A DNA stretch of 64,000 bases from Sphingomonadaceae bacterium 3R27E2-A (GCA_005503165.1 SCNT01000009.1:62001-126000); one strand, 5' to 3'. Counted from the stretch's first letter, positions 53,278 through 62,055 are shown. The notes: generated from the letters alone by a model not told the origin. Numbers and translations: made by a program.

Positions 53278-54735
53278 ATGATGCAGGATCTGGCCAAGCG
53301 ATCGCGGTCCATCACCTCGTTGCGAGACTTTCTCGAAATGCTGGGCGATGCCGGGCAGGCGATCACCTGGAGCGACCGGGTGATGCCGGAGCCCGACGTG
53401 CGCAACATCGCGGTCGCCGCATCGCGCGATGCCAATGGCGCACCGGCGATCCTATTCGACAACATTGCCGGATACCCCGGCAAACGCACGGCGGTCGGCG
53501 TACATGGCTCGTGGGACAATATCGCTCTGCTGCTCGGCCGCCCCAAGGGCACGACAATCCGCGAACTGTTCTTCGAAATCGCCGGGCGCTGGGGCGATGC
53601 GGCAGCGCAGATCAGCACTGTTCCGGAAGGCCAGGCGCCGGTACATGAATGCCGGATCGAGAGCGGGATAAATCTTTACGACGTTCTGCCGGTCTATCGC
53701 ATCAATGAATATGACGGCGGCTTCTATCTCGGCAAGGCGTCGGTGGCATCGCGCGACCCGGAAGATCCCGACAACTTCGGCAAGCAGAATGTCGGCATCT
53801 ACCGGCTGCAACTGCAGGGGCCGGACAGCTTCACGCTGATGACCATCCCGGCGCACGACATGGGCCGGCAGATCCTGGCGGCCGAGCGCACCGGTCTGCC
53901 GCTCAAGATCGCAGTCATGCTGGGCAACCATCCGGGGCTGGCGGTGTTCGCGGCGACGCCGATCGGTTATGAGGAATCCGAATATTCCTATGCCTCGGCA
54001 ATGATGGGCGCGCCGATCCGGTTGACCACATCGGGCAATGGCATAGACATCCTCGCCGATAGCGAGATCGTGATCGAAGCCGAAATGGTACTGGGCGAAC
54101 GGGTCGTGGAAGGTCCGTTCGGAGAGTTCCCCGGGTCTTACAGCGGGGTCCGCAAGGCGCCGATCTTCAAGGTGACGGCCATCTCGCACCGCAAGAACCC
54201 GATCTTCGAGAACATCTATATCGGGCGCGGCTGGACCGAACACGATACCTTGATCGGCCTGCACACCTCGGCCCCGATCTATGCCCAGCTCCGCCAGAAT
54301 TTCCCCGAAGTAACGGCGGTCAACGCGCTCTACCAGCACGGCCTGACCGGGATTGTCTCGGTCAAGAACCGGATGGCGGGTTTTGCCAAGACCGTCGCGC
54401 TGCGGGCACTCAGCACCCCGCACGGCGTGATGTATCTCAAGAACCTCATCATGGTCGACGCCGATGTCGATCCGTTCGATCTCAACCAGGTGATGTGGGC
54501 GCTTTCCACCCGGACCCGCGCCGACGACATCATCGTCCTGCCCAACATGCCGGCCGTGCCGATCGATCCGTCGGCGGTCGTTCCGGGCAAGGGCCACCGC
54601 CTGATCATCGACGCGACCAGTTACCTGCCCCCGGATCCGGTGGGCGAGGCACATCTGGTCACCCCCCCGACCGGCCCGGACATCGACGAGCTGAGCAAGA
54701 AGATCCGCGCCATGCAACTGGGAGCTGCGCAATGA
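53278..54735 (+). CDS. bsdC: UbiD-family aryl decarboxylase (BsdC/VdcC type)
   Basis: Prenyl-FMN decarboxylase of 485 residues for hydroxyarylic acids such as vanillate or 4-hydroxybenzoate, acting without oxidation. The catalytic Arg-Glu-Glu set is visible: R176 (NVGIYRLQLQG), E278 and E283 (VEGPFGEFPG). NIYIGRGWTEHD and VVPGKGHRLIIDAT are further family marks. The following small bsdD gene, absent from ubiquinone operons, points to the catabolic BsdBCD/VdcBCD type. Confidence 0.92.
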   Translation: MMQDLAKRSRSITSLRDFLEMLGDAGQAITWSDRVMPEPDVRNIAVAASRDANGAPAILFDNIAGYPGKRTAVGVHGSWDNIALLLGRPKGTTIRELFFEIAGRWGDAAAQISTVPEGQAPVHECRIESGINLYDVLPVYRINEYDGGFYLGKASVASRDPEDPDNFGKQNVGIYRLQLQGPDSFTLMTIPAHDMGRQILAAERTGLPLKIAVMLGNHPGLAVFAATPIGYEESEYSYASAMMGAPIRLTTSGNGIDILADSEIVIEAEMVLGERVVEGPFGEFPGSYSGVRKAPIFKVTAISHRKNPIFENIYIGRGWTEHDTLIGLHTSAPIYAQLRQNFPEVTAVNALYQHGLTGIVSVKNRMAGFAKTVALRALSTPHGVMYLKNLIMVDADVDPFDLNQVMWALSTRTRADDIIVLPNMPAVPIDPSAVVPGKGHRLIIDATSYLPPDPVGEAHLVTPPTGPDIDELSKKIRAMQLGAAQ

Positions 54736-54956
54736 GCCAAACGGTCTGTCCGCGCTGCACGACCAGCGGCGCCGTCGATGACTATCAAGGCAAGGAAGAC
54801 GGCAAGGTGGTGTGGACCATCCACCGCTGCCCGACCTGCTGCTTTTCATGGCGCGACAGCGAACCGGCCAGCGCCATCGGCCTTGGCATCCGTTCGGCGG
54901 ACTTCGCCGTCGATGCGGCCAATCTCGATCGTTACCCGAAGATTCTCCAGCAATAG
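54732..54956 (+). CDS. bsdD: Small decarboxylase subunit (BsdD/VdcD type)
   Basis: A 74-residue protein with CPRC at the start and RCPTCCFSWRDSEP in the middle, the zinc-ribbon-like four-cysteine pattern of BsdD/VdcD. It overlaps the bsdC stop by four bases. The D subunit accompanies non-oxidative hydroxyarylic acid decarboxylases; its exact role is poorly known. Confidence 0.88.
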   Translation: MSQTVCPRCTTSGAVDDYQGKEDGKVVWTIHRCPTCCFSWRDSEPASAIGLGIRSADFAVDAANLDRYPKILQQ

Positions 54957-54974
54957 ACAGGCGGAACAGGACCC

Positions 54975-56441
54975 ATGACAGATCAAGCTCGCCAGATGGC
55001 CGCGCTGACCGCGGTGGAAGCCGCGCTCGGCGCTGCGGCAGTCGATCGCACACCGGAGGCGCTGGCCCGCTTTGCGATCGCCGGCGCCGCGCCGCTTGGC
55101 ATCGTGTTGCCGGCGGACGAAGCCGCGCTCGCCAAGGCGCTGGAGGCGGCGCGCAACGCCGGCGGCGTGCTGCAGCCCGTGTGCAACGGCGCCCACGGGC
55201 TTGAAAAAGCCGGGCTGGACAAGGTCATCATCCTCGATCTCCAGCGCATGAACGCAATTCTGGATGTCAACGAGGAACTGGCCTATTGCCTGGTCGAACC
55301 GGGGGTGACCTTCCGGCAGCTCGATGCCCATATCAAGGAGAAGGGCATCAAGCTGTGGATCGACCATTGCGGCAATCCCGACGCCAGCGTCGCGGCAAGC
55401 TTCGTCCAGCGCCAGCCCGGCTATACGCCCTACTCCGACCACTTCCTGATGCAATGCGGGCTCGAGGTCATGCTCGCCGACGGCAAGCTGGTGCGGACCG
55501 GCATGGGCGCCATGCCCAAGAGCACCTGCTGGCAACTGTTCAAGTTCGGCTATGGCCCCTGGGTCGACGGCCTGTTCACGCAATCGGATTTCGCGGTGCC
55601 GACCAAGGTCGGCATGTGGATGATGCCGCAACCGCCGGCCCACCAGACCTTCATGGTCACCGTGCCCAAGGAAGACCAGCTGGCCGACCTGCTCGACGTG
55701 CTCGGCCCGCTCAAGCTCAATATGGTCGTGGCCAATGGCGTCGCGGTCGGCAACGCGCTGCATGAAGCCGCCCTGCTCGGCAAGAAGCGCGGCGATTACG
55801 ATGGCAAGGGTCCGATGGCAGCGAGCGCGGTCACCGCCGCAGGCAAGGCGCTGGGCCTGGGTCACTGGAACCTCTACGGCGCGCTCTACGGCCTGCCGGG
55901 CAATGTCCCGATCCTGTGGGATATGGTCAAGGGGGCGTTTTCGTCGATCTCCGGCGCGCGGGTGATTGCCGACGGCAAGGGCGTCGATCCCCGTCTGTGG
56001 GCCTGGCGGATGGGCGCCATGACCGGAGTGGTCGCCGATCCGCCCGCGCGCGTACCGGCGTGGAACGGGGACCAGGCGATTGCCGCCAATCCGGTCAGTC
56101 CCGTCGACGGCGAGGAAGCGATGCGGCTTTACGAATTGTCGCGCGACATCTGCGCCAAGCACGAGTTCGACTATCTTGGCGAGTCCGTGGCAATTTGGCG
56201 TTCGGCCAATCATCGCCAGATTTTGCCCTTTGCCGCTACGCAGACCGCGAGTGCAGCCCGCGCCCGCGACTGTGCCGCCGGACTGATCGCGGGGCAGGCT
56301 GAAGCCGGCTTCGGCCAGGCGATCGCCGAGCCCGGAATGCGCGAAGCGGTAGGCAACACGTTCGAAACCAAGGGACTTTCAGCCTTGCACGAGCGGGTCA
56401 AGGCGGCGTTGGACCCGACGGCTTTGTTCGCATCCGCCTGA
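54975..56441 (+). CDS. VAO/4-cresol-dehydrogenase-family protein 2, divergent active site
   Basis: Paralogue of the 50215 flavoprotein, 488 residues. Shared stretches include ILDLQRMNAILDVNEELAYC, GYTPYSDHFLMQCGLEVMLA and LFTQSDFAVPTKVGMWMMP, so an FAD domain is likely. In contrast, the region of the covalent flavin link reads VPAWNGDQAIAANPVSPVDG, without the His or Tyr, and the EYRTHL catalytic motif is lost (GFGQAIAEPGM). The dinucleotide glycine loop is also altered (NGAHGLEKAG). It may bind FAD non-covalently with a different substrate, or be a non-catalytic partner of protein 1. Confidence 0.8.
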   Translation: MTDQARQMAALTAVEAALGAAAVDRTPEALARFAIAGAAPLGIVLPADEAALAKALEAARNAGGVLQPVCNGAHGLEKAGLDKVIILDLQRMNAILDVNEELAYCLVEPGVTFRQLDAHIKEKGIKLWIDHCGNPDASVAASFVQRQPGYTPYSDHFLMQCGLEVMLADGKLVRTGMGAMPKSTCWQLFKFGYGPWVDGLFTQSDFAVPTKVGMWMMPQPPAHQTFMVTVPKEDQLADLLDVLGPLKLNMVVANGVAVGNALHEAALLGKKRGDYDGKGPMAASAVTAAGKALGLGHWNLYGALYGLPGNVPILWDMVKGAFSSISGARVIADGKGVDPRLWAWRMGAMTGVVADPPARVPAWNGDQAIAANPVSPVDGEEAMRLYELSRDICAKHEFDYLGESVAIWRSANHRQILPFAATQTASAARARDCAAGLIAGQAEAGFGQAIAEPGMREAVGNTFETKGLSALHERVKAALDPTALFASA

Positions 56442-56471
56442 GGTGCCCCCGCAATTTTTCGAGTTGGAGAG

Positions 56472-56831
56472 ATGATGAAAAAGCTGGCCGTTTTGTCGCT
56501 CATTGCTTTTCTGGGTGCCTGCAGCAAGGCACCGAACTCCGAAAAGCCTGGCGGCGCTGAGAATTACGTCCTCAAGTGCGCAGGGTGTCATGATCCTGGC
56601 CCTGGCCACCCAGGCACGATGTTGCTCGAACAGCTTGAGCGTCCAGTTCCGGCACTGATTGGTCGCAAGGACCTTGAACTCGATTACCTAAAGTCAGTAG
56701 TCCGCCAGGGCCTGATCGAGATGCCGCCGTTCCGCCCGACCGAATTGAGCGATGACGAGATCGCGGAAATCTATGCCTACATCAAGACTGCGAAGCCTCC
56801 CGCCCAGACCCCGGCAATGCCGGCTAAATAA
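56472..56831 (+). CDS. Cytochrome c electron acceptor (PchC-like lipoprotein)
   Basis: Small c-type cytochrome of 119 residues. The signal peptide ends in a lipobox LGAC (C17), so it is probably membrane-anchored. Haem attachment is CAGCH (C36, C39, H40) and the distal ligand M84 in LIEMPPFRPTEL. The GLIEMPPFRPTELSDDEIAE ending resembles the cytochrome subunit of 4-cresol dehydrogenase. It closes the operon and would take electrons from one or both flavoproteins. Confidence 0.88.
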   Translation: MMKKLAVLSLIAFLGACSKAPNSEKPGGAENYVLKCAGCHDPGPGHPGTMLLEQLERPVPALIGRKDLELDYLKSVVRQGLIEMPPFRPTELSDDEIAEIYAYIKTAKPPAQTPAMPAK

Positions 56832-57345
56832 GTGCCCTGTCGATCAGTTGAGCAAGCGGAATCGAAGCTGCCTCGGGCGCGCCAATGGCCTGCCGGTATT
56901 TCTCCAGGCTGACCGTCGCCGCGGCTTGTGGAGTTTGCGCTTCGCCGCCTCTTGCCAAGCCTGCAACCAAAGCCTCCACCAGCGCCGCCTGGACAAGACC
57001 TTCAGCCTTCAGCTCCACCTGTTTGAGGGCCCCGTAGAACTTGTGCCGCGGGGTTTCGGCAACGGGCTCAGAGGGCTTGGCCCAGCGCCTCGCCCGTCGC
57101 AGCGGCTGCACAAGATTGTCGTTGAGCGGAGCGGCAGCTTCGCGCAGTTCGCCAATCTGCTCGGTACCTAATGCCGTCCGATCCGTCTCGGCTACCCATA
57201 AGCCCAGCAGCAGCAAATTGACGTCGAATCCAAATTCGTCTTGCAGTGCGATGCACAGCTCGGCCACCCGCGGCCTGGCATAGACCTCAAGCGAAAACGC
57301 CCAGAACGATTCGGCATCAATTGCTGCTTCCTGCATGCCCGCCAC
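56824..57345 (-). CDS. TIGR02444 (DUF2390) family protein
   Basis: A 173-residue protein. FWAFSLEVYARPRVAELCIA and LQDEFGFDVNLLLLGLWV are the signature of the TIGR02444 family, which has no assigned function and is common in proteobacterial chromosomes. It converges on the cytochrome gene, overlapping it by eight bases. It looks like ordinary chromosomal content rather than part of the pathway. Confidence 0.75.
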   Translation of the reverse strand: MAGMQEAAIDAESFWAFSLEVYARPRVAELCIALQDEFGFDVNLLLLGLWVAETDRTALGTEQIGELREAAAPLNDNLVQPLRRARRWAKPSEPVAETPRHKFYGALKQVELKAEGLVQAALVEALVAGLARGGEAQTPQAAATVSLEKYRQAIGAPEAASIPLAQLIDRALI

Positions 57346-57456
57346 CTTAAAACTGGAGAGGGCGATCAGACGAGCCGCCTGACCACCCTTTCAATTCTCT
57401 GGCTGTCCAGCCCGCGCCGCGAGGCAAGCGCGCGGCGCTTATTCCGCCCTCTGCGC

Positions 57457-58317
57457 TCAGAACGAACGCGCGCCAAAGTGGATTTCGAGCATCGGCCGCA
57501 TCACGTCCCAGCGCTCGAGCTGCGACCAGTGGCCGGAGCGATCGAGCACGTAGAGTTCGGCATGCTTGAGATGCTCGATCAGGTAGAGGCTGGTATCGAG
57601 CGGAACGATGCGGTCCTGCCGGCCGTGGAAGATCAACACCTTGTGCGGGAGTTTGCACAGGATCGACGGAGGCATGTTGAGGGTATCGATACCCTGCTTC
57701 ATCGAATCGATCATACGGACCGCCGTCTTCATGAGCTCCGGATCGGTCGCGATCTTGAAACGGTTGCTGACGATCTCTTCCATGCCTTCGAACTTGTCAG
57801 GATCGTGGGCAAAACTGTGCATCAGTTGGCGATAGCGAGCCGGGCGCGGATCGGAATAGAACGACAGCAGGCGCACCAGCTCGGGCGTTCTCGGACCCGG
57901 CGCCCCGATCGAGCCCATCAGCACTACCCGGTCGATCCGGTCGGGCTCCTCGCTCATCATCTGCAAGGTCAGCGCACCGCCCATCGAATTGCCGACGACA
58001 TGGGCTTTCTCGACGCCCAGCGTCTCCAGCAGCCCGAAACACTGCTCCACCCGGGTGCCGATCCACGCCATGACATTATCCGGCCATGGTTCGGGGATGA
58101 CCGACTGCCCAAAACCGATGAGGTCTGGCGCGATAACGAAGAAATTTTCCGCCAGATCCGGCATCAGGTGCAGCCAATTTGATCCCGCGTGGGCCCCGGG
58201 CCCCGCACCGTGCAAAAGTAGCACTGCCGGTTTGCTGGGGTCGCCCGCCAGCAAGGTATGCGAGGTCAGTCCCCGTCCCGTGAACTTCTCTTCCCTAACA
58301 CTCGTGTCCGTGGGCAT
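57457..58317 (-). CDS. Alpha/beta hydrolase of the meta-cleavage-product type
   Basis: Hydrolase of 286 residues with the triad S111 (GNSMGG), D235 (HGRQDRIVPLD) and H263 (RSGHWSQLE), plus LLLHGAGPGAHAGSNWLH. This is the carbon-carbon bond hydrolase group (BphD, XylF, TesD). GGAGG precedes the ATG at 58317; the longer frame is not used. It is divergent from the HpaH/HpaI-type genes and might feed them. It is a distant paralogue of xylF at 33472. Confidence 0.85.
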   Translation of the reverse strand: MPTDTSVREEKFTGRGLTSHTLLAGDPSKPAVLLLHGAGPGAHAGSNWLHLMPDLAENFFVIAPDLIGFGQSVIPEPWPDNVMAWIGTRVEQCFGLLETLGVEKAHVVGNSMGGALTLQMMSEEPDRIDRVVLMGSIGAPGPRTPELVRLLSFYSDPRPARYRQLMHSFAHDPDKFEGMEEIVSNRFKIATDPELMKTAVRMIDSMKQGIDTLNMPPSILCKLPHKVLIFHGRQDRIVPLDTSLYLIEHLKHAELYVLDRSGHWSQLERWDVMRPMLEIHFGARSF

Positions 58318-58422
58318 CCTCGGCCTCCGTAGGTTTGTCGTTGATTGCCTTTCGAGGCATATCCCGCACTCATGCAGCAGGAAGAGCCTGAACAAGGCAA
58401 TGCTAGACTAGCGTTCCCTACT

Positions 58423-58444
58423 GTGCAATGCATTTGCCTATAAT
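58423..58444. promoter_or_regulatory. Candidate operator repeat plus -10 box between the hydrolase and hpaH
   Basis: GTGCAATGCATTTGCC is followed by TATAAT at 58439-58444. The first part resembles the TGCAA-N4-TTGYA core with one shifted base; CTATAA also matches the copy at 48928 read on the other strand. It lies 20 bases before the HpaH-type start codon. Confidence 0.45.
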
Positions 58445-58464
58445 AAGTGGGATTGGGAGCAGTG

Positions 58465-59319
58465 ATGAGCGCCGAAAACACCACCGCCCTAGACGGCGCC
58501 GACCAAAGGCTTAAGACGCTGGACCCGGCGCTGATCGCATCGCTGGCGGCCGAACTCGACCACGCCGAAAAGGCCCGGCGGCAAGTCCGGCCTCTGTCCG
58601 TGCGTTACCCGGAAATGACGATCGCCGACGGCTACCGGGTCAGCAAGCATTGGGTCGATACCAAGCTCGCGTCGGGCCGCACCGTCTATGGTCACAAGAT
58701 CGGCCTGACCTCGCGGGCCATGCAGCAATCCGCCGGGATCGACGAACCGGACTATGGAACCCTGCTTGATGACATGGTGTTCGAGCCGGGCGGCGACGTC
58801 CCGTTCGATCGCTTCATCTCCCCCAAGGTCGAGGTCGAACTGGCCTTTGTCCTGGGAAAGCGAATCGAGGGTCCGAACGTGTCGATCTTCGACGTTCTCG
58901 CCGCGACCGACTATCTCATCCCTGCGGTGGAGATCATCGACAGCCGCATATTGCCTATCGACCCGGAAACCGGTGCTCGGCGCCGGATTCAGGACACGAT
59001 CAGCGATAATGCGGCTAATGCCGGGATCATCATTGGCGGACTGCCGATACGGCCCGACAAGGTCGATATGCGCTGGATCGGGGCAATGCTCAGCCGCAAC
59101 GGCGTGATCGAGGAAACCGGGATTGCTGCCGGCGTGCTGAACAATCCGGCCAATGGCATCGCCTGGCTTGCCAACCGGCTTGCCCCGTGGAGCCAGGCGC
59201 TCGATGCGGGCGAGGTCGTGCTGGGTGGATCGTTCACCCGCCCCATCGAAGCCCGTCCCGGAGACGTGTTCAGCGCCGATTTCGGACCGCTGGGCACAAT
59301 CGGCTTCCGCTTCGCATAA
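58465..59319 (+). CDS. hpaH: 2-Oxo-hepta-3-ene-1,7-dioate hydratase-type enzyme
   Basis: Hydratase of 284 residues in the fumarylacetoacetate-hydrolase-like group. [59 protein letters not shown] and [16 protein letters not shown] are closest in style to HpaH/HpcG. I use ATG 58465, with GGGAGC upstream, not the open frame from 58447. Its aldolase partner follows. In the absence of other hpa genes it may hydrate a related dienoate from the adjacent hydrolase. Confidence 0.85.
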   Translation: MSAENTTALDGADQRLKTLDPALIASLAAELDHAEKARRQVRPLSVRYPEMTIADGYRVSKHWVDTKLASGRTVYGHKIGLTSRAMQQSAGIDEPDYGTLLDDMVFEPGGDVPFDRFISPKVEVELAFVLGKRIEGPNVSIFDVLAATDYLIPAVEIIDSRILPIDPETGARRRIQDTISDNAANAGIIIGGLPIRPDKVDMRWIGAMLSRNGVIEETGIAAGVLNNPANGIAWLANRLAPWSQALDAGEVVLGGSFTRPIEARPGDVFSADFGPLGTIGFRFA

Positions 59320-59330
59320 GGGCCGTGACG

Positions 59331-60119
59331 ATGCAGACTCCGACAAACCGCTTCAAGGCAGGGCTCGTCAATGGTCCCGTCCAGCTTGGATTTTGGCTTT
59401 CGCTTGCTAGCCCGAATACCGCCGAAATCTGCGCCGGGGCCGGCTATGACTGGGTATTGATCGACGCCGAGCACGGCGCCCAAACCCTGCCGGGGATAGC
59501 CGATCAGTTGCGCGCTGTGGATGCCACTCCACCCTGCTCCGCGATCGTGCGCGTGCCCGGTCACGACCCGGTGACGATCCGCCAGATGCTCGATCTGGGA
59601 GCGCAATCGATCATGGTGCCGATGATCGATACTGCGCAGCAAGCGGCGGCAATCGTTCGCGCCGCACGCTATCCGCCCGAAGGTGAACGCGGCATCGGTG
59701 GCGCGCGGGCAGCGCGCTGGGGCCGTTATCCATCCTACGTCGCCGAAGCAAACGCGCAATTGTGCGTCATTGCCCAGATCGAAACCGCCGAAGCGCTGGG
59801 CAACATCGAAGCGATCGCCGCCGTTGACGGCATCGACGGCTTGTTTATCGGCCCGGCCGACCTTGCCGCTTCGCTCGGCCTGTTGGGCGCGGCGAATTTC
59901 CCGGAACTTGCGAAGATAACCGGTGGTGCACTTGCCAGGATCCGTGCAACCGGCAAACCGTGCGGCATCTTGTCGCGCGATCCGCGCCTGGTGGAGCAGT
60001 TCCTCGAGGGCGGAGCCCGCTTCGTCGCGGTTGGGATCGATGCGTTCGCACTGGCCAAGGCGGCCGGCGACATGGCAACGGAATGGGCTGACCGGATGGC
60101 CGGACAATTGTCGGGCTGA
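59331..60119 (+). CDS. hpaI: HpaI-type class II pyruvate aldolase
   Basis: Metal-dependent aldolase of 262 residues. [20 protein letters not shown] holds the base, [20 protein letters not shown] and AARWGR follow, [14 protein letters not shown] gives the metal-binding Glu and [12 protein letters not shown] the Asp. It would split a 4-hydroxy-2-oxo acid made by the preceding hydratase into pyruvate and an aldehyde. It starts 11 bases after the hydratase stop at ATG 59331. Confidence 0.88.
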   Translation: MQTPTNRFKAGLVNGPVQLGFWLSLASPNTAEICAGAGYDWVLIDAEHGAQTLPGIADQLRAVDATPPCSAIVRVPGHDPVTIRQMLDLGAQSIMVPMIDTAQQAAAIVRAARYPPEGERGIGGARAARWGRYPSYVAEANAQLCVIAQIETAEALGNIEAIAAVDGIDGLFIGPADLAASLGLLGAANFPELAKITGGALARIRATGKPCGILSRDPRLVEQFLEGGARFVAVGIDAFALAKAAGDMATEWADRMAGQLSG

Positions 60120-60172
60120 AGAGATGACGATGAGCAAATATCAGCCCTCGTCCGCGCGCTGATGGAATAGCC

Positions 60173-60520
60173 ACGCCGCTGGACGACGTTCGCGTGCTGG
60201 AGCGGGCCCGCATGCTGGCGGGACCATCGTGCAGACGAACTCTGACGCAGGAGTGATGTTGATCGAGCGGCCGGCCAGCAGCGATGAGATACCCCGCCCA
60301 CTGGGCCCGCCCTTCGTCGCTCACGGGATGTACGTTCCCCGCCAATATCGTGACCGAGAACCATTAGATCGGCGGGCTAAAAACACGGGGGTGCGATCTT
60401 GTCGCGTCGAGCACGCGCAACATCCGCCCGGTCACGTGACCTGTCGCAGACTTAGGCCAGACCGGACTTTATGCCAACTGTCCTGGCTATGACTATGGCA
60501 CCTTTCCTAGCGCTGCGTGA
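60173..60520 (+). pseudogene. Remains of a CaiB/BaiF-family CoA-transferase gene
   Basis: In one frame TPLDDVRVLERARMLAGPSC, then in others VMLIERPASSDEIPRPLGPP and later GQTGLYANCPGYDYGTFPSA resemble consecutive blocks of type III CoA transferases (DVIKIERPGSGD-RxxGPPF and GQTGPYAxxPGYD). They are out of frame, contain stops and are separated by less sequence than normal. Intact CaiB proteins have about 400 residues. The rest of 60120-60702 holds no intact gene. Confidence 0.65.
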
Positions 60521-60702
60521 TATCGAGAACTGGAAGAGCCCAACCCGAAAATTGTCGCCCGAATCATGGCAATCGAGCACGGCCAGCGCACACGCATCAC
60601 CTCCCAAATCGTGATGGACAGGGCGCGGACGATTTCGGATCTGGCTTTGGGGGGTACTTCTGAACGCTCGGGGAACCATTGACCGCGCCATGAGGCGAGC
60701 AG

Positions 60703-61938
60703 TTATCGGCTCGGCGGTTCGACGGGCTGAAACAGCTTGCCCCGTTCGCTGAACAGCACAAGGGCCAAGGTCAGTGAGCCAACCATGACCAGCCCCATCG
60801 CGAGCGGCTGTGGTGTTCCGTCATAGGCATAACCGATCAGACCTCCCAGCCCGGCTCCCAACACCAAGCGGAAAAATGCCTGAACCGAGGCCGCTGCGCC
60901 GGCAATATGCCCGAACGGCTGCAGGGCGATTGCCGTGAAATTGACGAAAACTGTGATCAGCAAGCACATGTTCAGGGACATAAGGACAACAAACTGGGCC
61001 AGAGATTCGCCAGGAGCAGCGGCCAGTGCCAACTGTGCCAGCGATGCCGCAAGGTAGCAGAAAATTGCCGCATGGCCGATCCGCCGGGCGCCGAAGCGCT
61101 CGACCAACGCCGAATTGACCAAGCTGGCCAGCGCCATGACCGCAGCCATCGAGCCAATGATCAGCGGATAAGCTGGACCTGCTCCGAAATGCTCGCCGAT
61201 CAGTTGCTGCGAACTATTGATGAACCCGAAATGTCCGCCGAATATCAGCGATATCCCGACGACATAGCCGATCGATGACCGATTCCCGAGGACCGTCACG
61301 ACATTGCCCACCAAGTTTCCCGAGTGCTGAGCCGGCCGGTCCTGCTTCGGCTTGGTTTCCTCCATTCGGAGCGCGAACCAGCCAGTCACGAGCAACGTCA
61401 AAGCCCCGATCACCACGAAGATCGCCCGCCATCCCGCGAGCTCGAGGATCACGTAGCCGAGGCTAGGCGCGAAGGTCGGTACCGTCATAAACAGGGTCGC
61501 CACCACTGCCTGCAACTTGGCCATTCCTGCACCTTCATAGCGGTCGCGGATGATCGCCAACGGCAGCACGGTCAGCCCGGAGGACGCAAATCCCAATATA
61601 GCGCGCAACGCGAGAAGCACGTGGAAGTCGCGCACCAGCGCCGACACCGCATTGACGACCACGAACAACGCCATATAGCCGATCAAGACCGGCTTGCGGC
61701 CGTAGCGATCTGAGATTGTTCCCGGAATCAGCGAACTCAATCCCGAACTGATCAGGAAAACGCTGATGATCAGCTGCCGCTGGTTTGATTGGGCAACCTC
61801 AAAATCGACAGCGATGTGTCCGAGGGCCGGGAGCAGCGAGGTGAAAGCAAGCGGCTGGAGCGCCTGAACCATTGCCATCATGGCGATGAATTCCCGGCGG
61901 CTTATGCCGGATTGAGGCGCGGGACTTTGAAGGTTCAC
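60703..61938 (-). CDS. MFS transporter of the Bcr/CflA type
   Basis: Twelve-helix inner-membrane transporter of about 411 residues. LGHIAVDFEVAQSNQRQLII, LIPGTISDRYGRKPVLIGYM (the MFS loop 2-3 motif) and RAILGFASSGLTVLPLAIIR fit the Bcr/CflA drug-export subgroup. I pick the GTG at 61938, eleven bases after GGAG; the frame is open further upstream without family similarity. A copy of the recurrent operator lies 86 bases upstream. It could export toxic aromatics or import a substrate. Confidence 0.85.
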   Translation of the reverse strand: MNLQSPAPQSGISRREFIAMMAMVQALQPLAFTSLLPALGHIAVDFEVAQSNQRQLIISVFLISSGLSSLIPGTISDRYGRKPVLIGYMALFVVVNAVSALVRDFHVLLALRAILGFASSGLTVLPLAIIRDRYEGAGMAKLQAVVATLFMTVPTFAPSLGYVILELAGWRAIFVVIGALTLLVTGWFALRMEETKPKQDRPAQHSGNLVGNVVTVLGNRSSIGYVVGISLIFGGHFGFINSSQQLIGEHFGAGPAYPLIIGSMAAVMALASLVNSALVERFGARRIGHAAIFCYLAASLAQLALAAAPGESLAQFVVLMSLNMCLLITVFVNFTAIALQPFGHIAGAAASVQAFFRLVLGAGLGGLIGYAYDGTPQPLAMGLVMVGSLTLALVLFSERGKLFQPVEPPSR

Positions 61939-62023
61939 TGAACCGTGCACTCCTGCAGCATCGACGGAGCCCAATCGAACCCGCAACACGGTGCCAGAAG
62001 CTAAAGTTGGCGCCGTCCATATT

Positions 62024-62040
62024 GTGCAACGCATTACGTA
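62024..62040. promoter_or_regulatory. Candidate operator repeat between the IclR gene and the MFS gene
   Basis: GTGCAACGCATTACGTA shares GTGCAACG and ATT with the perfect repeat at 39972. It lies upstream of the minus-strand MFS gene and just after the IclR-type gene. Confidence 0.45.
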
Positions 62041-62055
62041 TATCGATATGGCAGG

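Noticed and set aside
49032-54735. UbiX and UbiD as ubiquinone biosynthesis genes
   Set aside because: They are in an operon with BsdD, aldehyde dehydrogenase and VAO-type flavoproteins, which fits catabolic decarboxylation.
53452-56213. Two long minus-strand frames of 533 and 455 codons
   Set aside because: They lie opposite bsdC, bsdD and the second flavoprotein and have arginine/histidine-rich translations with no family resemblance.
58465-60119. Complete homoprotocatechuate pathway
   Set aside because: Only hydratase and aldolase types are present; no HpaD, HpaE, HpaF or HpaG was seen in the window.
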